A DNA stretch of 64,000 nt from Gentiana macrophylla. Taxonomy: Eukaryota; Streptophyta; Magnoliopsida; Gentianales; Gentianaceae. The stretch covers positions 1,426,001 through 1,490,000 of the forward strand of contig CM047810.1 of NCBI GenBank assembly GCA_026214975.1. The letters run 5' to 3'. A model generated the notes under the pieces. It ran no database searches and was not told where the DNA came from. It worked only from the letters and a program-made list of their open reading frames with translations. Position numbers and translations under genes: made by a program. Every line of letters starts with the position of its first letter. The stretch's first letter is position 1. Below are positions 1 through 10,887 of this stretch, in pieces.

Positions 1-60
1 AAAACGAAATTGTACGAAAAATAAAATGTTTCAATGTCAAAAATCATAGAATGTTTAAAA

Positions 61-1547
61 TTACTCCTCTTCATCACTCATCTCGACGTGGCTTGAACTT
101 GGCATAGCTTGATAACGGGTCGATTCTTGGGATGGATCTTGAAAATAAGTTGACATCCGTACCGAGCTATCTAGTCCCATCGAGCTCATTTCTCTCGTAA
201 TATCAGAAAAAGTGCTTCCCCATCCCGTCGTGGTATGGCTAAATGATCCAGATCCAACCCATTCGGATGTCGCACCGCCGTAGTACTGCCGAAAAATCCC
301 TACACCACTAGTTTGAAATCCAAAAGAATGTGGCATTTGTTGGAAGTCCGAGCGAGGTGGCATCGGTGGAATGAAATCGGGCAAGGTATAAGGCGGGTTT
401 GGCAACGCGGAATATCCATCTCGGCATAGGTAGGGTTTTGCAAGAAATTCATTTGATATAAACCTCGCATGCCTTGACGTAAATCTTCGCACCATAATCT
501 ATTCCTTTCCGCAAAACACCCATATTGGCATTAGCACGATGAACATCATAGGCCATGGATTGAAACATGTCGTAAGTGATGGTATTCGGAAGTTGAGTTT
601 GAGTTTGACTGGATGAAGGAGGACACGGCGAGTGGATGGAGTAAGTGAGGTCGCCGACGGTTAGGGTCCAAAATCTATTCTTCCCGCCCGGCCTAAGTGG
701 TAAACTAGGACCTATAAGTGTGTCATCCACCATCATCAAATTATCACTTGGGAGCTCACGGACACCTATCTGGCGACACAAGGAAGAAATAAAACATGGA
801 AAAGGCATGTGATCGCTGGTTCTAGCGATCGGGGCAAATTCTTGGCCCTTCTACACATTACTCGCCTACATCCACAGGTATATTATTAACTATAGCCCAA
901 GCAATACACAAATCCTCTTTACCAAAAGATGTAAAATGTCGAGTAGGGTAAAGAGTGTGACTAATAAAAAGTTTAATGGCTCTCATATCCCGTATACATT
1001 TTCCATAAGAAAACTGCTTTCATGCCAAACGGCAGTGGGATCTAACTCATTCTGGGCTAGTGAAACAATATAATCAAAGTCTGCAGGCTCATCCAAATTC
1101 CAAACTGTATAATAATCCTCATTCTCTGTACATCAGAATACCATAAATAGCATTTATAATGTGAGGAGTAAACGGCACTCGTCTAGTTCTTAGGTTGTGA
1201 AGTTAACTCACCATCTTCTCAGTAGCATTGTGAGTTGCTACCAAAGAATAAAATTCAAATACTAAGGTGGTGTTAACTTCTCCCGACCTTAAACCGCTAA
1301 TTCCATCCACTGCCGCCTTTCAAAGATCTCTTTTACCTCCCTTCCCAAATCCTTAAAATCCAAACCCTCTCGATCGCAACTAAACACCGTCCAAATTTAT
1401 TTTTAAGGCGCTTCTAGCTCAGTAGACGCGTTCTATCAAAACTAACGACCAATTCTTCTTCTCATTAAAGGCCTAGTTTCTATGATCTGGAATTTGGGTA
1501 GGGATATGCGCTTTACGTTTTTCTTCGGCTTTCGATGATTCGGCCAT
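61..1547 (-). pseudogene. Transposase_32-like (putative plant transposon protein / envelope-like) ORF
   Basis: The frame opens at an ATG at 1545-1547 (MAESSKAEEKRKAH) and continues, with several stops and shifts, through AFNEKKNWSLVLIERV and DLCIAWAIVNNIPVDVG to FPCFISSLCRQIGVRE and a Ser/Tyr/Pro-rich tail ending in MSDEEE and a stop at 61-63. The FP-CFISSLCRQ-GV and VDVG motifs are those I associate with the plant domain called Transposase_32, often found downstream of pol in Athila-like elements; no enzymatic activity is known to me. The two longest clean pieces are 449-808 and 61-495. It could instead be the single ORF of a separate non-autonomous element, since about 1.2 kb separates it from the integrase. 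Confidence 0.6.
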
Positions 1548-2750
1548 TCTACGATAATGACAAAATAACAAAACAACAACAAAACAACACAAAACAACAC
1601 AAATGAGTTACACAAAATAGTGAAATTAAAAAAATTGCTAAAAAAACGAAATTAACAAAATAAGGGACTACAATGTTACCTTCCAAAGCTTAAAAGGTTG
1701 AAATTTGGCCGGAAACGATGAAAATTCGCCGGAATAAAAGTTGAAGCTTCCCTTGAAAAATTCTTCAATTTAAATGAAAATTTGAAGAGAGTAGAGGCAA
1801 ATGAGAGAAGTTTAAGAGTTGGGGTAGTTTAATGGTGATGTTGTGTGATGATTTGAAGAAAAAAATTCGAATTGGGGGGAAGAGGGGAGGGGCGGCTGTT
1901 TGAGAAAAATAAAAGAAGAAGAAGAAGGAGGGACCCCGTCCCTTTTTTTTAGGTTTTTCAGGTTCCGGATCGATCCGGGGTTAGGTCGGATCGATCCGAC
2001 CACTTTTTATTTTATTTTAAAAAACTTAATAAAACTTCTACAAAATTAAAATTAAAAAAAAAAAAAAAACTTTTTATAAAAACTTTATAAAACTTTTAAG
2101 TAATTTCATAAAGATCCTATTTATAAAATTTTCAAAAGTTATATAAAAATTTTATAAATATTACAAAATTCACGAGGGTCCTAATTCCAATACTTCTAAA
2201 TCTTCCAGTAGTTCGACGTAACGCTTCTATCAACCTAACCTTAAGAAATGAGGCGTTCGAATTTTCCCTTTGATCTCCATCGGGATTTTCGGATAACCAC
2301 CTAATCGTTCCTTCTTAACAACATTCAAACACTCATCCTGGATTTGGTTGTGCTTTCCTACATTTCCCTTCATGCTCACTTTTTCCACAGATTCTGCATC
2401 TCTCCTTAAAAACTTTGCCCTTCTCTTTTATCGAACTTCTCGACTTTCCATTACATACTTCTCTCAATCGATCTCTCTCAACAATTGCTCGTTTTTCTCA
2501 AAACCGGAAGCTTCTATTTTAAACGCGACATCTTTATCCAAGCCTAATTTCAAAAGCAACATAAAAATTCCTATTCTATCTAAAAAAGACATCCAGTTCT
2601 TTTACGCCTATCCGGTAAAAGACGAAACTAATTTAAACATAAATAAAAACACGTAAAAGTAGAGTAAAGATAGATAGCACCGGTATTCGGCTGAATTTAG
2701 TTCCTCTACTTTTCAGTTTCTTGGTTTCTCTGCTTTTTACTTTGTCGGAG
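1548..2750 (-). other. Non-coding spacer of Athila element with paired palindromes
   Basis: No conserved domain is visible. It holds two copies of the palindrome CGGATCGATCCG at 1966-1977 and 1987-1998 (start to start 21 bp), the same motif and spacing as in the 5' LTR, then an A-rich stretch near 2050. The plus-strand open frame at 2348-2656 has no recognisable motif. The palindromes could mean that this stretch derives from LTR or promoter sequence feeding the downstream ORF; that is inference. Confidence 0.5.
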
Positions 2751-2759
2751 GATCAGTTA

Positions 2760-4160
2760 GTAGCATTATTTCTTCTTTTAGTGCGATTCCTTCTCCTTCC
2801 ACAAATAACTTTACTCTATGACCATTGGCTATAAAAGTTGTATTTCCATCGCTTAGTTCAACAACTCCGCATTTGTAAACCCTTGTTACTTTAAATGGAC
2901 CTGTCCATCTTGATTTAAGCTTTCCGGAAATAACTTTAAACGTGAATTGTACAAGAGTACTCGATCACCTACATGGAACTCACGCCTATAGATTCTCTTA
3001 TCGTGAAAAGATTTCGTGCGCGCCTTTGTGGATTCGAAAGCGCTTTCATAAGAATCGAGACGGAATTCTTCTAGTTACATCAATTGAAGCAATCTATGAT
3101 CACCGATGCCCTTAGGATCGAAATTCAGAAATTTAATAGCCTGAAGGCTCGGTGTTCTAACTCAACCTGGGAGATGACAAGACTTACCAAAACTAACTTA
3201 TAGGAGAACAACCAATTGGTGTTTTAAAAGCTGTTCTATATGCCCATAATGCATCGTCTAGTTTAACTACCCAGTTTTTTCGGTTTGAATCCACTGTCTT
3301 TTCTACAATTCTTTTGATCTCTCTATTAGACACCTCTACCTGACCAACGGGTTGCGGATGATAGGCGCTCCTAACTTATCGCTTACACCATATTTTTCAA
3401 TTATCTTGGTAAATGGTCTATTACAAAAGTGTGAACCTCTCATCACTAATGATAGCCCTCGGAATGCCATAACGTGTAAATATATTCTTTTAAGGAATCG
3501 TATGACAACTTTGGTATCATTAGTGGGAAGAGCTTCAAATTTCTACCCATTTCAAACATAATCTACCATTACTAGAATAAATCTTTTCCAAAAGATATAG
3601 GGAATGGTCCCATGAAATCTATACCCCAAACATCAAATAACTCACATTCTAAAATAGGTTGCATAGGCATTTCATGTTTTTAGATACATTTCCCATTTTT
3701 GACAAGACTCACAAGATTTAACATACTTATAAGCATCTCTATATAGTGTAGGCCAATAAAAACCACATTGTAAAACTTTAAAAGCGCTTTTTCCAACCTC
3801 CATGATGACCTCCCCTCTCACTATCATGACAAAATGATAAAATACTTAAAATTTCATTATCAGCACACACTTTCTGATTATCCCATCCGAACATTTACGG
3901 AAAAGGTCTGGTTCCTCCCAGTAATAAAATTTTAAGTCATAAAAGAATTTCTTCTTTTGCTGCCAAGTCCAATGAGACGGAATATAATCATAGGTTAAGT
4001 AATTAATGATATCTCCAAACCAGGGTGACATTTCCTTAGAAGGAATTATATTCTTTAATAACTGCATGGTCGAAGGAGTATCTATTCTAAACAGTTGTTC
4101 ATCAGGAAATGAATATTTAATTTCTATTCCTTTCTCAACATCATTTTCCATTCTACTTAG
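2760..4160 (-). pseudogene. Athila integrase, degraded
   Basis: The clean upstream part (3846-4151) contains PWFGDIINYLTYDYIP and a QQKKKFFYDLKFYYWEEPDLF segment leading to the zinc-binding part of integrase (CSDGIIRKCV). Further on, across frame changes, come [46 protein letters not shown] and KTPIG, the integrase core, then LFPGKL-like C-terminal remnants. Stops and shifts are frequent between 3850 and 2900. The protein would insert element cDNA into the host genome; no functional frame remains in this sequence. Confidence 0.85.
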
Positions 4161-4540
4161 ATGATCTCACTACTACATTCTCACTTCCCTTTTATCTTTA
4201 ATTTCAATATCAAATTCTTGAAGTAAGAGAATCCATCTAAGAAGACGTGGTTTCGCATCCTTCTTACTTAGTAAATACTTCAAAGTTGAATGGTCTCAGA
4301 TAAATTATTACCTTAGAACCAACAATATACGATCTGAACTTATCTAAGGCAAAAATTACAATATGCAGCTTCTTTTCTCGTAGTTGTATAGTTCATTTGA
4401 GTCATAGTTAATGTATGAGATGCATAGTAAATAGCTTTGAGAATTTTGTTATATCTTTGACCAAAACTGCTCCTACTACAATAAATCACTGCATCACACA
4501 TAATCTCAAATGGCAAATTCCAATCTGGTGCTACTAGCAC
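4161..4540 (-). pseudogene. Athila RNase H, degraded
   Basis: The start of this block reads APDWNLPFEIMCDA followed by IYYASHTL, the Ty3/gypsy RNase H opening with the catalytic Asp inside MCDA. After a shift the lower part reads [20 protein letters not shown] and [11 protein letters not shown] before running into the integrase N-terminus with DHLSRMEN. The order RT, RNase H, integrase on the minus strand is intact. At least two frame breaks separate the pieces. Confidence 0.8.
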
Positions 4541-5460
4541 CGGTGCGATAGAGTCAATCTCGCTTTTAAGGTCTGAAAAGCTTCCTTACATTTACCATCA
4601 AAGTTAAAAGGTACTTCCTTTTCAAGCAAATGACTTAGAGGCTTTGCTATCTTTGAAAAATCGGCAATAAATCTCCTATAAAATCCTGCATGTCCAAGAA
4701 ATCCTCTTAGAGTCCTTAGATTAACTGGTGGTGGTAATTTTTCAATCACTTCCACCTTGGCTTTATCAACTTCAATTCCTATTTCAGAGATTCTATGGCC
4801 TAGGACAATTCCTTCTGATACCATTAAATGACATTTTTCCCAATTTAAAACTAAATTGGTATCCTCACAGCGTTGTAACACTTTTTCTAAGTGCGACAAA
4901 CATTTACCAAAAGAATCTCCGTAAACACTAAAGTCGTCCATAAAAATTTCTAAGAATTTCTCAACCATATCGGAAAATATAGCCATCATGCATCTTTGAA
5001 ACGTAGCAGGAGCATTACATAAACCAAACGGCATTCTTTTATACGCAAAAGTTCCATAAGGACAAGTGAAAGTAGTCTTTTCCCTATCTCCTGCTGCAAT
5101 GAAAATCAGAATAACTTTGAATAACCATCTAAGAAACAAGAATATTTATGACCACTTAAACGCTCCAACATTTGAACTATGAATGGAAGTGGATGATGAT
5201 CTTTCTTAGTATGATCATTTAGTTTCCTAAAATCAATGCACATTCGATAACTGTAATTTCTCTTGTTGGAATCCATTCATTCCTATCATTCTCTTTCACT
5301 GTGAAACCTCCTTTCTTTGGTACCACTTGAGTTGGACTTACCCATTCACTATCTGATATGGGGAAAATTATTCCCATTTCTAATAGCTTAATGACCTCTT
5401 TCTTAACAATTAGCTGCAAATTTGGGTTGAGGCGGCGTTGCGTTGAATACAAGGCTTAGC
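4541..5460 (-). pseudogene. Athila reverse transcriptase, degraded
   Basis: The upstream piece (5219-5452) has RRLNPNLQLIVKKEVIKLLE and VSPTQVVPKKGGFTV, the RT fingers. The downstream piece (4534-5139) has TTFTCPYGTFAYKRMPFGLC, NAPATFQRCM, the catalytic box FMDDFSVYG, LGHRISEIGIEVDKAKV and LRGFLGHAGFYRRFI. FMDD in place of YVDD or FIDD is a known Athila trait. The Asp-Asp pair is present, but the two halves are in different frames, with a break near 5140-5220 where the MCIDYRKLN region should be. Confidence 0.9.
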
Positions 5461-5919
5461 ATCTTCCTTCGTAATTATCTTATGAACGCAATTCTGGGGC
5501 TAATACCTCGAATATCGGCAATCGTCCATCCAAAAGCTTTCTTATGCTTTTTCAACATTCTAAGCAGCTTGATCTTCTTGTTGCTCGATTAAAGTCGATG
5601 AAATAATAATCGGTAATAGATTATCGCTTTCAAGAAAAGCATATTTCGCATTTAAAGGTAACGGTTTCAATTCCGTGTTCTTTGGCGGATCTTCTATTGA
5701 CGATTTAAGAATTGGTCCTTCTAGTTCTAATTCCAAATACTTATGCCATGGTGGCTTAAAGGTAAAACTTTCATGTCTCTAAAGAAAGAATTATCTCTTT
5801 CATTTCAATGTCTTCCTCATCTTCTTTATAGATAGACAGAGTTAAGCATTCTTCTAATCTGTCTTCAAAAGTTGGTAATCGATTATCGTAGATGCAGAAT
5901 GAATATCTTCTATAAAAGA
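5461..5919 (-). pseudogene. Athila protease-RT linker, degraded
   Basis: Between the protease remnant and the RT fingers the minus strand holds scattered matches to the Athila linker, for example HKKAFGWTIADIRGISP in the stretch that precedes the RT primer-grip region, with stops in all frames. No separate gene is present. Confidence 0.55.
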
Positions 5920-6362
5920 ACACGATTCACGATGATGGATGATTCATAGCTTTGAAAATATTGAAAGCAACTTCATCTTCATTGACTCTCAAAATTAATT
6001 CTCCTTTCTCGAACATCGATTAAAGTTCTTCCCCGTAGCTAGAAATGGACGACCTAGAATAAGAGGTGCTTTGAATAACCATCTTCCATTTCCATAACTA
6101 CAAAGTCTACTTTGGAAAATAGAATTTGTCTACTTTAACCAATACGCCCTTAATAATTCCTTTAAGGTACTTAATCGATCTATCTCGCCATTTGCAGAGT
6201 CATTTCGATCTTAGTAAGCTTTCCTATGCCTAGCTTTTTATAATCCTCATAAGACATTAGATTTATACTCGCTCCTAGATCACATAAGACCTTCTTAAAT
6301 GTAAATCCTCCAATTTCACACGGAATGGTAAAACTACCAGATCTTTCGCTTTAGGTGGTAAC
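5920..6362 (-). pseudogene. Athila aspartic protease, degraded
   Basis: Across frame changes the minus strand reads KLPPKAKD, then cysteine-aspartate-leucine-like residues where the catalytic DLGA/DTGA motif is expected (the region reads VI-ERV-I after a shift), ADRSIKYLKGIIKGVLVKVDKFYFP and ELILRVNEDEVAFNIFKAM. The segment YPKGII-VLVKVDKFYFPVDF is a hallmark of Athila proteases. It would cleave Gag-Pol. It is fragmented by at least four shifts. Confidence 0.7.
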
Positions 6363-7326
6363 TTATCTTGCAAAATCTATGGAACATTCTTCATTTAGGC
6401 ATATATTCTCATATTCCTCTAATTTTTTTGTTTGTGTAATTTCTTTCAGAAATTTTCCATAGGCAGGTTTATTAATCAGAGCTTCAATAACATGGATATT
6501 AACTTGAATATGACGAAAAGTGTCAAGGAAACGAGCATACTTCTTATCAGTTTTTGCCTTTTTGATTTGATCTTTAGGAGGGTAAGGTAAAGATTCTAAA
6601 TCTATGACCTTTGGCTCCTTTGTCAGTTTCTCTTTTCCTTTTTCCTTAAACCTTCGAGTATTACTCAGTTGCCATGTTTCAGGTTCTTGAATTTTTTCTT
6701 TTAAATTGTTCCTTGAATCAATCTCTACTTTAGATTCCTTCAGTTCTTCCTGTTTTTCATCCTTGTTTTCATTATCTTCCATTCTAACATGTTCCTTAAA
6801 TAAAGTCCTTAAATCTTTATCCATGGGATCTTTCGAGAATCCTAGGATTTTTACCCAATTTTCCTTTCACTTTCGTGTTCGAACTTTTATTTCTTTTCAA
6901 GAAATTTTCTATAATTTCTTCTTCCTCATCTCAGAAATTCAAGTTCATCTTTAGTTTTATCATTCTTACCATCTAAGTCATCTTCTACTTCATTATTCCC
7001 AAAGTTTTCAACTCCATTACTTCCACTCGAGCTTCCTACTTCTCGTAACTACAAACATTTACCTCTCTTGGGTTCCTTTCAGGTGTTACTTGGTAATCCT
7101 CCTGGGGTCTCTTTGTTATTACGTTCACCTTCCCTACTCAAATGATCTTCCATATTCCTTAATGAGGCTTCTATCGTTCTCATCCTGGTATCATGTCCAC
7201 TCATAGATGTTTTCATTGAACTCATGTCCTTAGTGACTGTACCAATAGAAGTCACCATCGTTTCTATATTTTTTTGCTTGAGTAGATACTACACCCATCA
7301 TATTTTCCATTAGTTTTTCCCATTTT
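6363..7326 (-). pseudogene. Athila Gag C-terminus and Gag-protease linker
   Basis: The 153-residue open frame at 6363-6824 is highly charged at its N-terminus (runs of Glu and Lys), then reads LPYPPKDQIKKAKTDKKYARFL, followed by FRHIQVNIHVIEALINKP, YGKFLKEI and LNEECSIDF. This is the Athila Gag-to-protease segment usually seen as PYP-R--K---D-QF-KFLE. The stretch 6825-7326 is the poorly conserved linker with stops. Confidence 0.75.
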
Positions 7327-8644
7327 TCAACTCCTTCTCGCAGCCGAGTTGAACTTTGAGTTACCGTATACTTTGAGTGGTATGTTGAGGATAGGATCTA
7401 GGTAATGATTGTAAATTCGATTAGACGTGTTTTCTTGATAAACTTGATTATTATTCATGTTCCTATATGGAACTGGATACGGCGGTTGTCCTTGCTTACT
7501 AGGGTTTTCAGACCATCGATAAGTAGGGTGATCTCTTCTAATAGCATTAAACGAGTTTGAGTAAGCATTGTTTAAATTCCTATGCTGCTGAAGAAAACTC
7601 ACCTCCTCTCTTGAGTATCCTGTTGGTTCTTCGATCCCTAGTGGCATTTTATCTTTCGAATTGAGTATTCACCATGGCGTACTATTTTCTGAACTTTGGT
7701 TTTTGCTCGATTGTAGGTCATCAAATTTCCTACTTAAATTTTCTAAATGTGCTAGAACTTCCGTATTAGACGTACATTCTCCTGCAAAAGCTACTTTTCT
7801 GGTGCTAGAACCGGTTTCCCACATTCTGTTATTTTTGGAAATCTTTTCTATAGCATCGTAAACTAATTGAGCTTCACTCATCATTAAAGAACCACCACAT
7901 GCATGATCTACATCAGCACGTGAATCTTTTCTTAATTTACGACAAAAAAGTTGAATTTGCATATCTAAGGAATAACCATGGTCGGGACAAGCTCTTAACA
8001 ATTTTTTAAATCTTTCCCAGGCATTCCCGAGCGTTTCTTCAGATCCTTGTCTAAAGTTAGCAACCTCGACTTTTAATTCCAAATTCCGTCCAGGAGTGAA
8101 ATATTGTTTCAGAAATTCAGTTTGAATCTCCTCCCAACTTGTAAGTGAATGATGTGGAAGAGACATAAACCAATCTCGGCTCGTCCTTTTAGAGAAAAGG
8201 AAACATAGTCATCCTTGTTAATTCCTTTGTGAGCACCTTGACTTTTGGTCAGTATTGCACAGTTCTTCAAAAGATAGAGATGATGATGCGGATCTTCATC
8301 ATCTTCTCCTAGAATTGGGCTCTTGCGTCAATTAAACCAAAAAGATGAGATTTAATCTCGAAATTATTCGCTCCTTCATTAGGTAAAAGTATGGGATTAT
8401 TAGTCTGATTTCTTCTTATGGTTTGGTCACAGATAGGCCTTGGGTTTACTGGGTTGTTACGATTATTCTGGTTCCGATTTTGATTATTTCTATTATTATT
8501 ATTATTTTGATTATTAAGGTTAATGGGGTTTTGTCCATGCCCTGTAGAGCATGTTCCACCATGTTCGGTGTTTCATCACCGATTTCAAATGCATTCTCGT
8601 ATTTCTGTTTGAAGATGATTCGTCAGATTTCCCGATTAGTATGA
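7327..8644 (-). pseudogene. Athila Gag (Retrotrans_gag domain)
   Basis: The core (7669-8166) reads SWEEIQTEFLKQYFTPGRN, ETLGNAWERFKKLLRACPDHGY and QIQLFCRKLRKDSRADVDHACGGSL, the Retrotrans_gag domain that forms the particle shell. Upstream, across shifts, is an Asn-rich N-terminus (NNQNNNNNN, NNPILLPNEGANNFEIKSHL). Downstream (7327-7647) is the Asn/Tyr-rich tail REEVSFLQQHRNLNNAYSN. No CCHC zinc knuckle is visible, which is usual in this lineage. The frame is broken at about 7660 and 8170. Confidence 0.85.
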
Positions 8645-8776
8645 CCACGCTTTCTCTCTACTTTAATCGCCTTTCGTAAGTGTTTATGTCAGGCTTGTAA
8701 GGAGTGAGTGGGCCTTACCACTTCGGTCATCAACTAACGAAATTAGAAAATAACACGAAATTAATAGTAGTAAAAT

Positions 8777-8802
8777 GGTAACTTACCTATAAGGTAAGTA
8801 CC
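8777..8802 (-). promoter_or_regulatory. Leader hairpin containing a consensus splice donor
   Basis: A 26-nt near-palindrome in the untranslated leader between PBS and gag; arms GGTAACTTACC and GGTAAGTACC flank a short TATA loop. On the element's sense (minus) strand it contains AG|GTAAGT, a perfect match to the plant 5' splice-site consensus, with the GT at 8785-8786. It could serve RNA dimerisation or splicing to the downstream ORF; neither is shown. Confidence 0.4.
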
Positions 8803-8909
8803 GACGAAAATAAAAATAGAAATGAGATAAGAAAAGTGTTGACTTATTCTCTAGAATTTTGAGCTAATACAAGTAGTAACCATAGACACAAAAAAGAAGT
8901 TAAGCGTCG

Positions 8910-8927
8910 TTCCCGGCAACGGCGCCG
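8910..8927 (-). promoter_or_regulatory. Primer-binding site matching tRNA-Asp
   Basis: On the minus strand the site reads CGGCGCCGTTGCCGGGAA, which differs by its first base and one G from the complement of the plant tRNA-Asp(GTC) 3' end (CCCCGGCAACGGCGCCA). It marks the 5' LTR/internal boundary and fixes the element's orientation as minus. Confidence 0.8.
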
Positions 8928-10887
8928 AGAAAAGTCGACGTGGCCTTTTCTAGTGCTAATACTACCCTTAACCGACGATGTATCGGGTCAAATCAGTAGT
9001 GCTAGTATGGTGAGTCGAGTATCGTATCCTCGGGGAACTTAGTAATTCTTCTAAGTGTGGTTAAACACCAAAGAGTCATTATTAACTCGATCTAAATCTC
9101 GGTTTTATAACACAGATCACTACTATTTTACTTAACATAAAATAAATGCATAATTTAAAATTTATTCTAATATAATAGATATAGATATATAAATATATAT
9201 AGATATGCATAAGTTGCGAATATATATATAGATATAAATATCTGAGATGCCAAATATATTATTAGAGAACTAGCCAAAGTTTATATAATTGATTTATACG
9301 ATCTTTTGAAAGAATGGAATGTGCTCGATCTTTCCTTTTATATTAGGTTCAATTGAGTAAATGAAACGGTGCACTCCTGAGGTTAACAATTCCTCCTCAC
9401 ATAAGCGTACGAAATTGTCATATGTCCAATGTCATCACTCCAAGATCCACAATCATTACGGTTTTTCGAATGTGTCCCGAGTACGATTCTACCTTTGAAT
9501 AAAAGGAGTCATTCCGTTCACAAACGGTCAATTTTATTTAAAGGCTCCGGTTGTCAAGGCCGGGCGATTCAACTTTCCGGTTTAAGTTTTAATTAAACTG
9601 ATGATTAAACATTATTACGATCTCGAGTACAAATTTCAATAAGATTCATCTTTTTAGGACAAATCTGCCCCCGGGTAGGAAACTGAGTTTCGTTGTCACG
9701 TTATTCACTCGGCCAATTTTACCCTCCGGTTTTTCTATTAACGAGTTCATAACCTAACTCTCGAGCGTCAATTCATAATTAGATTATGAATTCTTTCAAT
9801 CAAACTTTATCAATAGAAAAAGATTCAATTAACTCAATTTTAGTCAATTTTACTTAGACAACATTCCTTTACCGAAAAGATCGAAATAAAACGATTACAT
9901 AACTTTGGCTAGTTATTAGATTTAGCCTACTAACATTATACGAAAATAAAAACAAACATAACAAACATAAATACTTTAGAAATTTTACCCGATTACAACA
10001 ATTGAATCAGAAGCTGTATTCTTCCGGATGCTACAACGACTTCAACAACATTGATCTTCTGATAATTTCTCGAGCATTATAACGATACTACTTTATTTAT
10101 GGCATAAGGCCTATATACATACCTACTACTAATAAAAAGAGGTAAATAAAATATATTTGGTACCCCCCTATGTGCCTGCAATGTTGCTCTGTTATAGGCG
10201 ATTTTTTCCAAGCCGGATCGATCCGAGAAAGGGCCGGATCGATCCGGGAATAAAAAATCTTATCCCCTGGATTTTTCTCTGCAGGGCCACATGCTGGGTA
10301 ATCATCATGTCTCTTCGGATCGATCCGAGGTAATTCCGGATCGATCCGGATAGATTTTTTCCAAACTTGATCTGAAACTTGATAAAATCATAACTTGAGC
10401 TCTGGATCTCCAAATGACATAATTCAAGATGCGTTGGAAAGCTTTTGAGAAGATATACAACTTCCCTGAAGGAATTTTCTTCAGAAAATGCCTTTTTGAT
10501 GGGCCATTTGTTCGTCGAAAATATAACTTGATACGGTGTCACGAACCATTGATCCACTTGAACTTTAAAACTCGTGGCACTTCCTTAATTCCTTCAAAAG
10601 ATATGATTTTACTCCAAAAGTGTCGCCACTCGGGTCTTGGTTTACCTAAGATCTGTAAATAAAATACCAAAAATACCCACGTGAATCTGACACAACACTC
10701 CGGTTATTAACCCGGTACAAAATTTATAACTTTTTATCATTTTTACTAGATTTTTATAGTATTTAGATTTATTCATAACTATTAATATTTTATAAGATTA
10801 TCGTTATAATTACTTATATTTTATATAAAAAGAGTCGATAATGTATATAAAACATCGTAATTTTTATCATATAAATGTTATACATCA
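8928..10887 (-). repeat. 5' LTR of Athila element
   Basis: The LTR begins, on the minus strand, with TGATGTATAAC at 10887 and ends just before the PBS; the exact inner end is uncertain (a CA end would be at 8941). About 1.95 kb, with no convincing coding content. The minus-strand open frame at 10192-10557 arises because the repeated palindrome CGGATCGATCCG translates as GSIR. AT-rich stretches lie at 9160-9250 and 10690-10880. Confidence 0.75.
10214..10348. promoter_or_regulatory. Four 21-bp-phased CGGATCGATCCG palindromes in LTR
   Basis: Perfect 12-bp palindromes start at 10214, 10235, 10316 and 10337. Each pair is exactly 21 bp start to start, and the pairs are 102 bp apart. The same pair with the same spacing occurs at 1966-1998. 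The position inside an LTR and the two-turn spacing suggest protein binding on one face of the helix, but no function is shown. Confidence 0.6.

Larger units (their letters stand above)
1..10887 (-). mobile_element. Athila-type Ty3/gypsy LTR retrotransposon, 3' end outside window
   Basis: Read on the minus strand the order is 5' LTR (about 8928-10887), primer-binding site, gag, protease, reverse transcriptase, RNase H, integrase, a long spacer and an extra ORF related to the plant Transposase_32/envelope-like family. This is the Athila layout. The RT motif FMDDFSVYG and the integrase stretch [16 protein letters not shown] are typical of that lineage. Every coding block is broken by stops or shifts. 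The right LTR edge reads TGATGTATAAC on the minus strand and abuts a copia integrase frame, so the element inserted into that copia. The 3' LTR and target duplication cannot be checked because the element runs off the left edge. Confidence 0.88.

Noticed and set aside
2359..2400. Zinc-knuckle-like CRICGKSEHEGKC on the minus strand
   Set aside because: Spacing is CX2CX4HX3C, the frame is short and interrupted, and it lies after integrase where no gag is expected. Not strong enough to call.
10192..10557. 121-codon frame with repeated GSIR
   Set aside because: Lies in the Athila LTR; GSIR is the translation of the palindrome CGGATCGATCCG.
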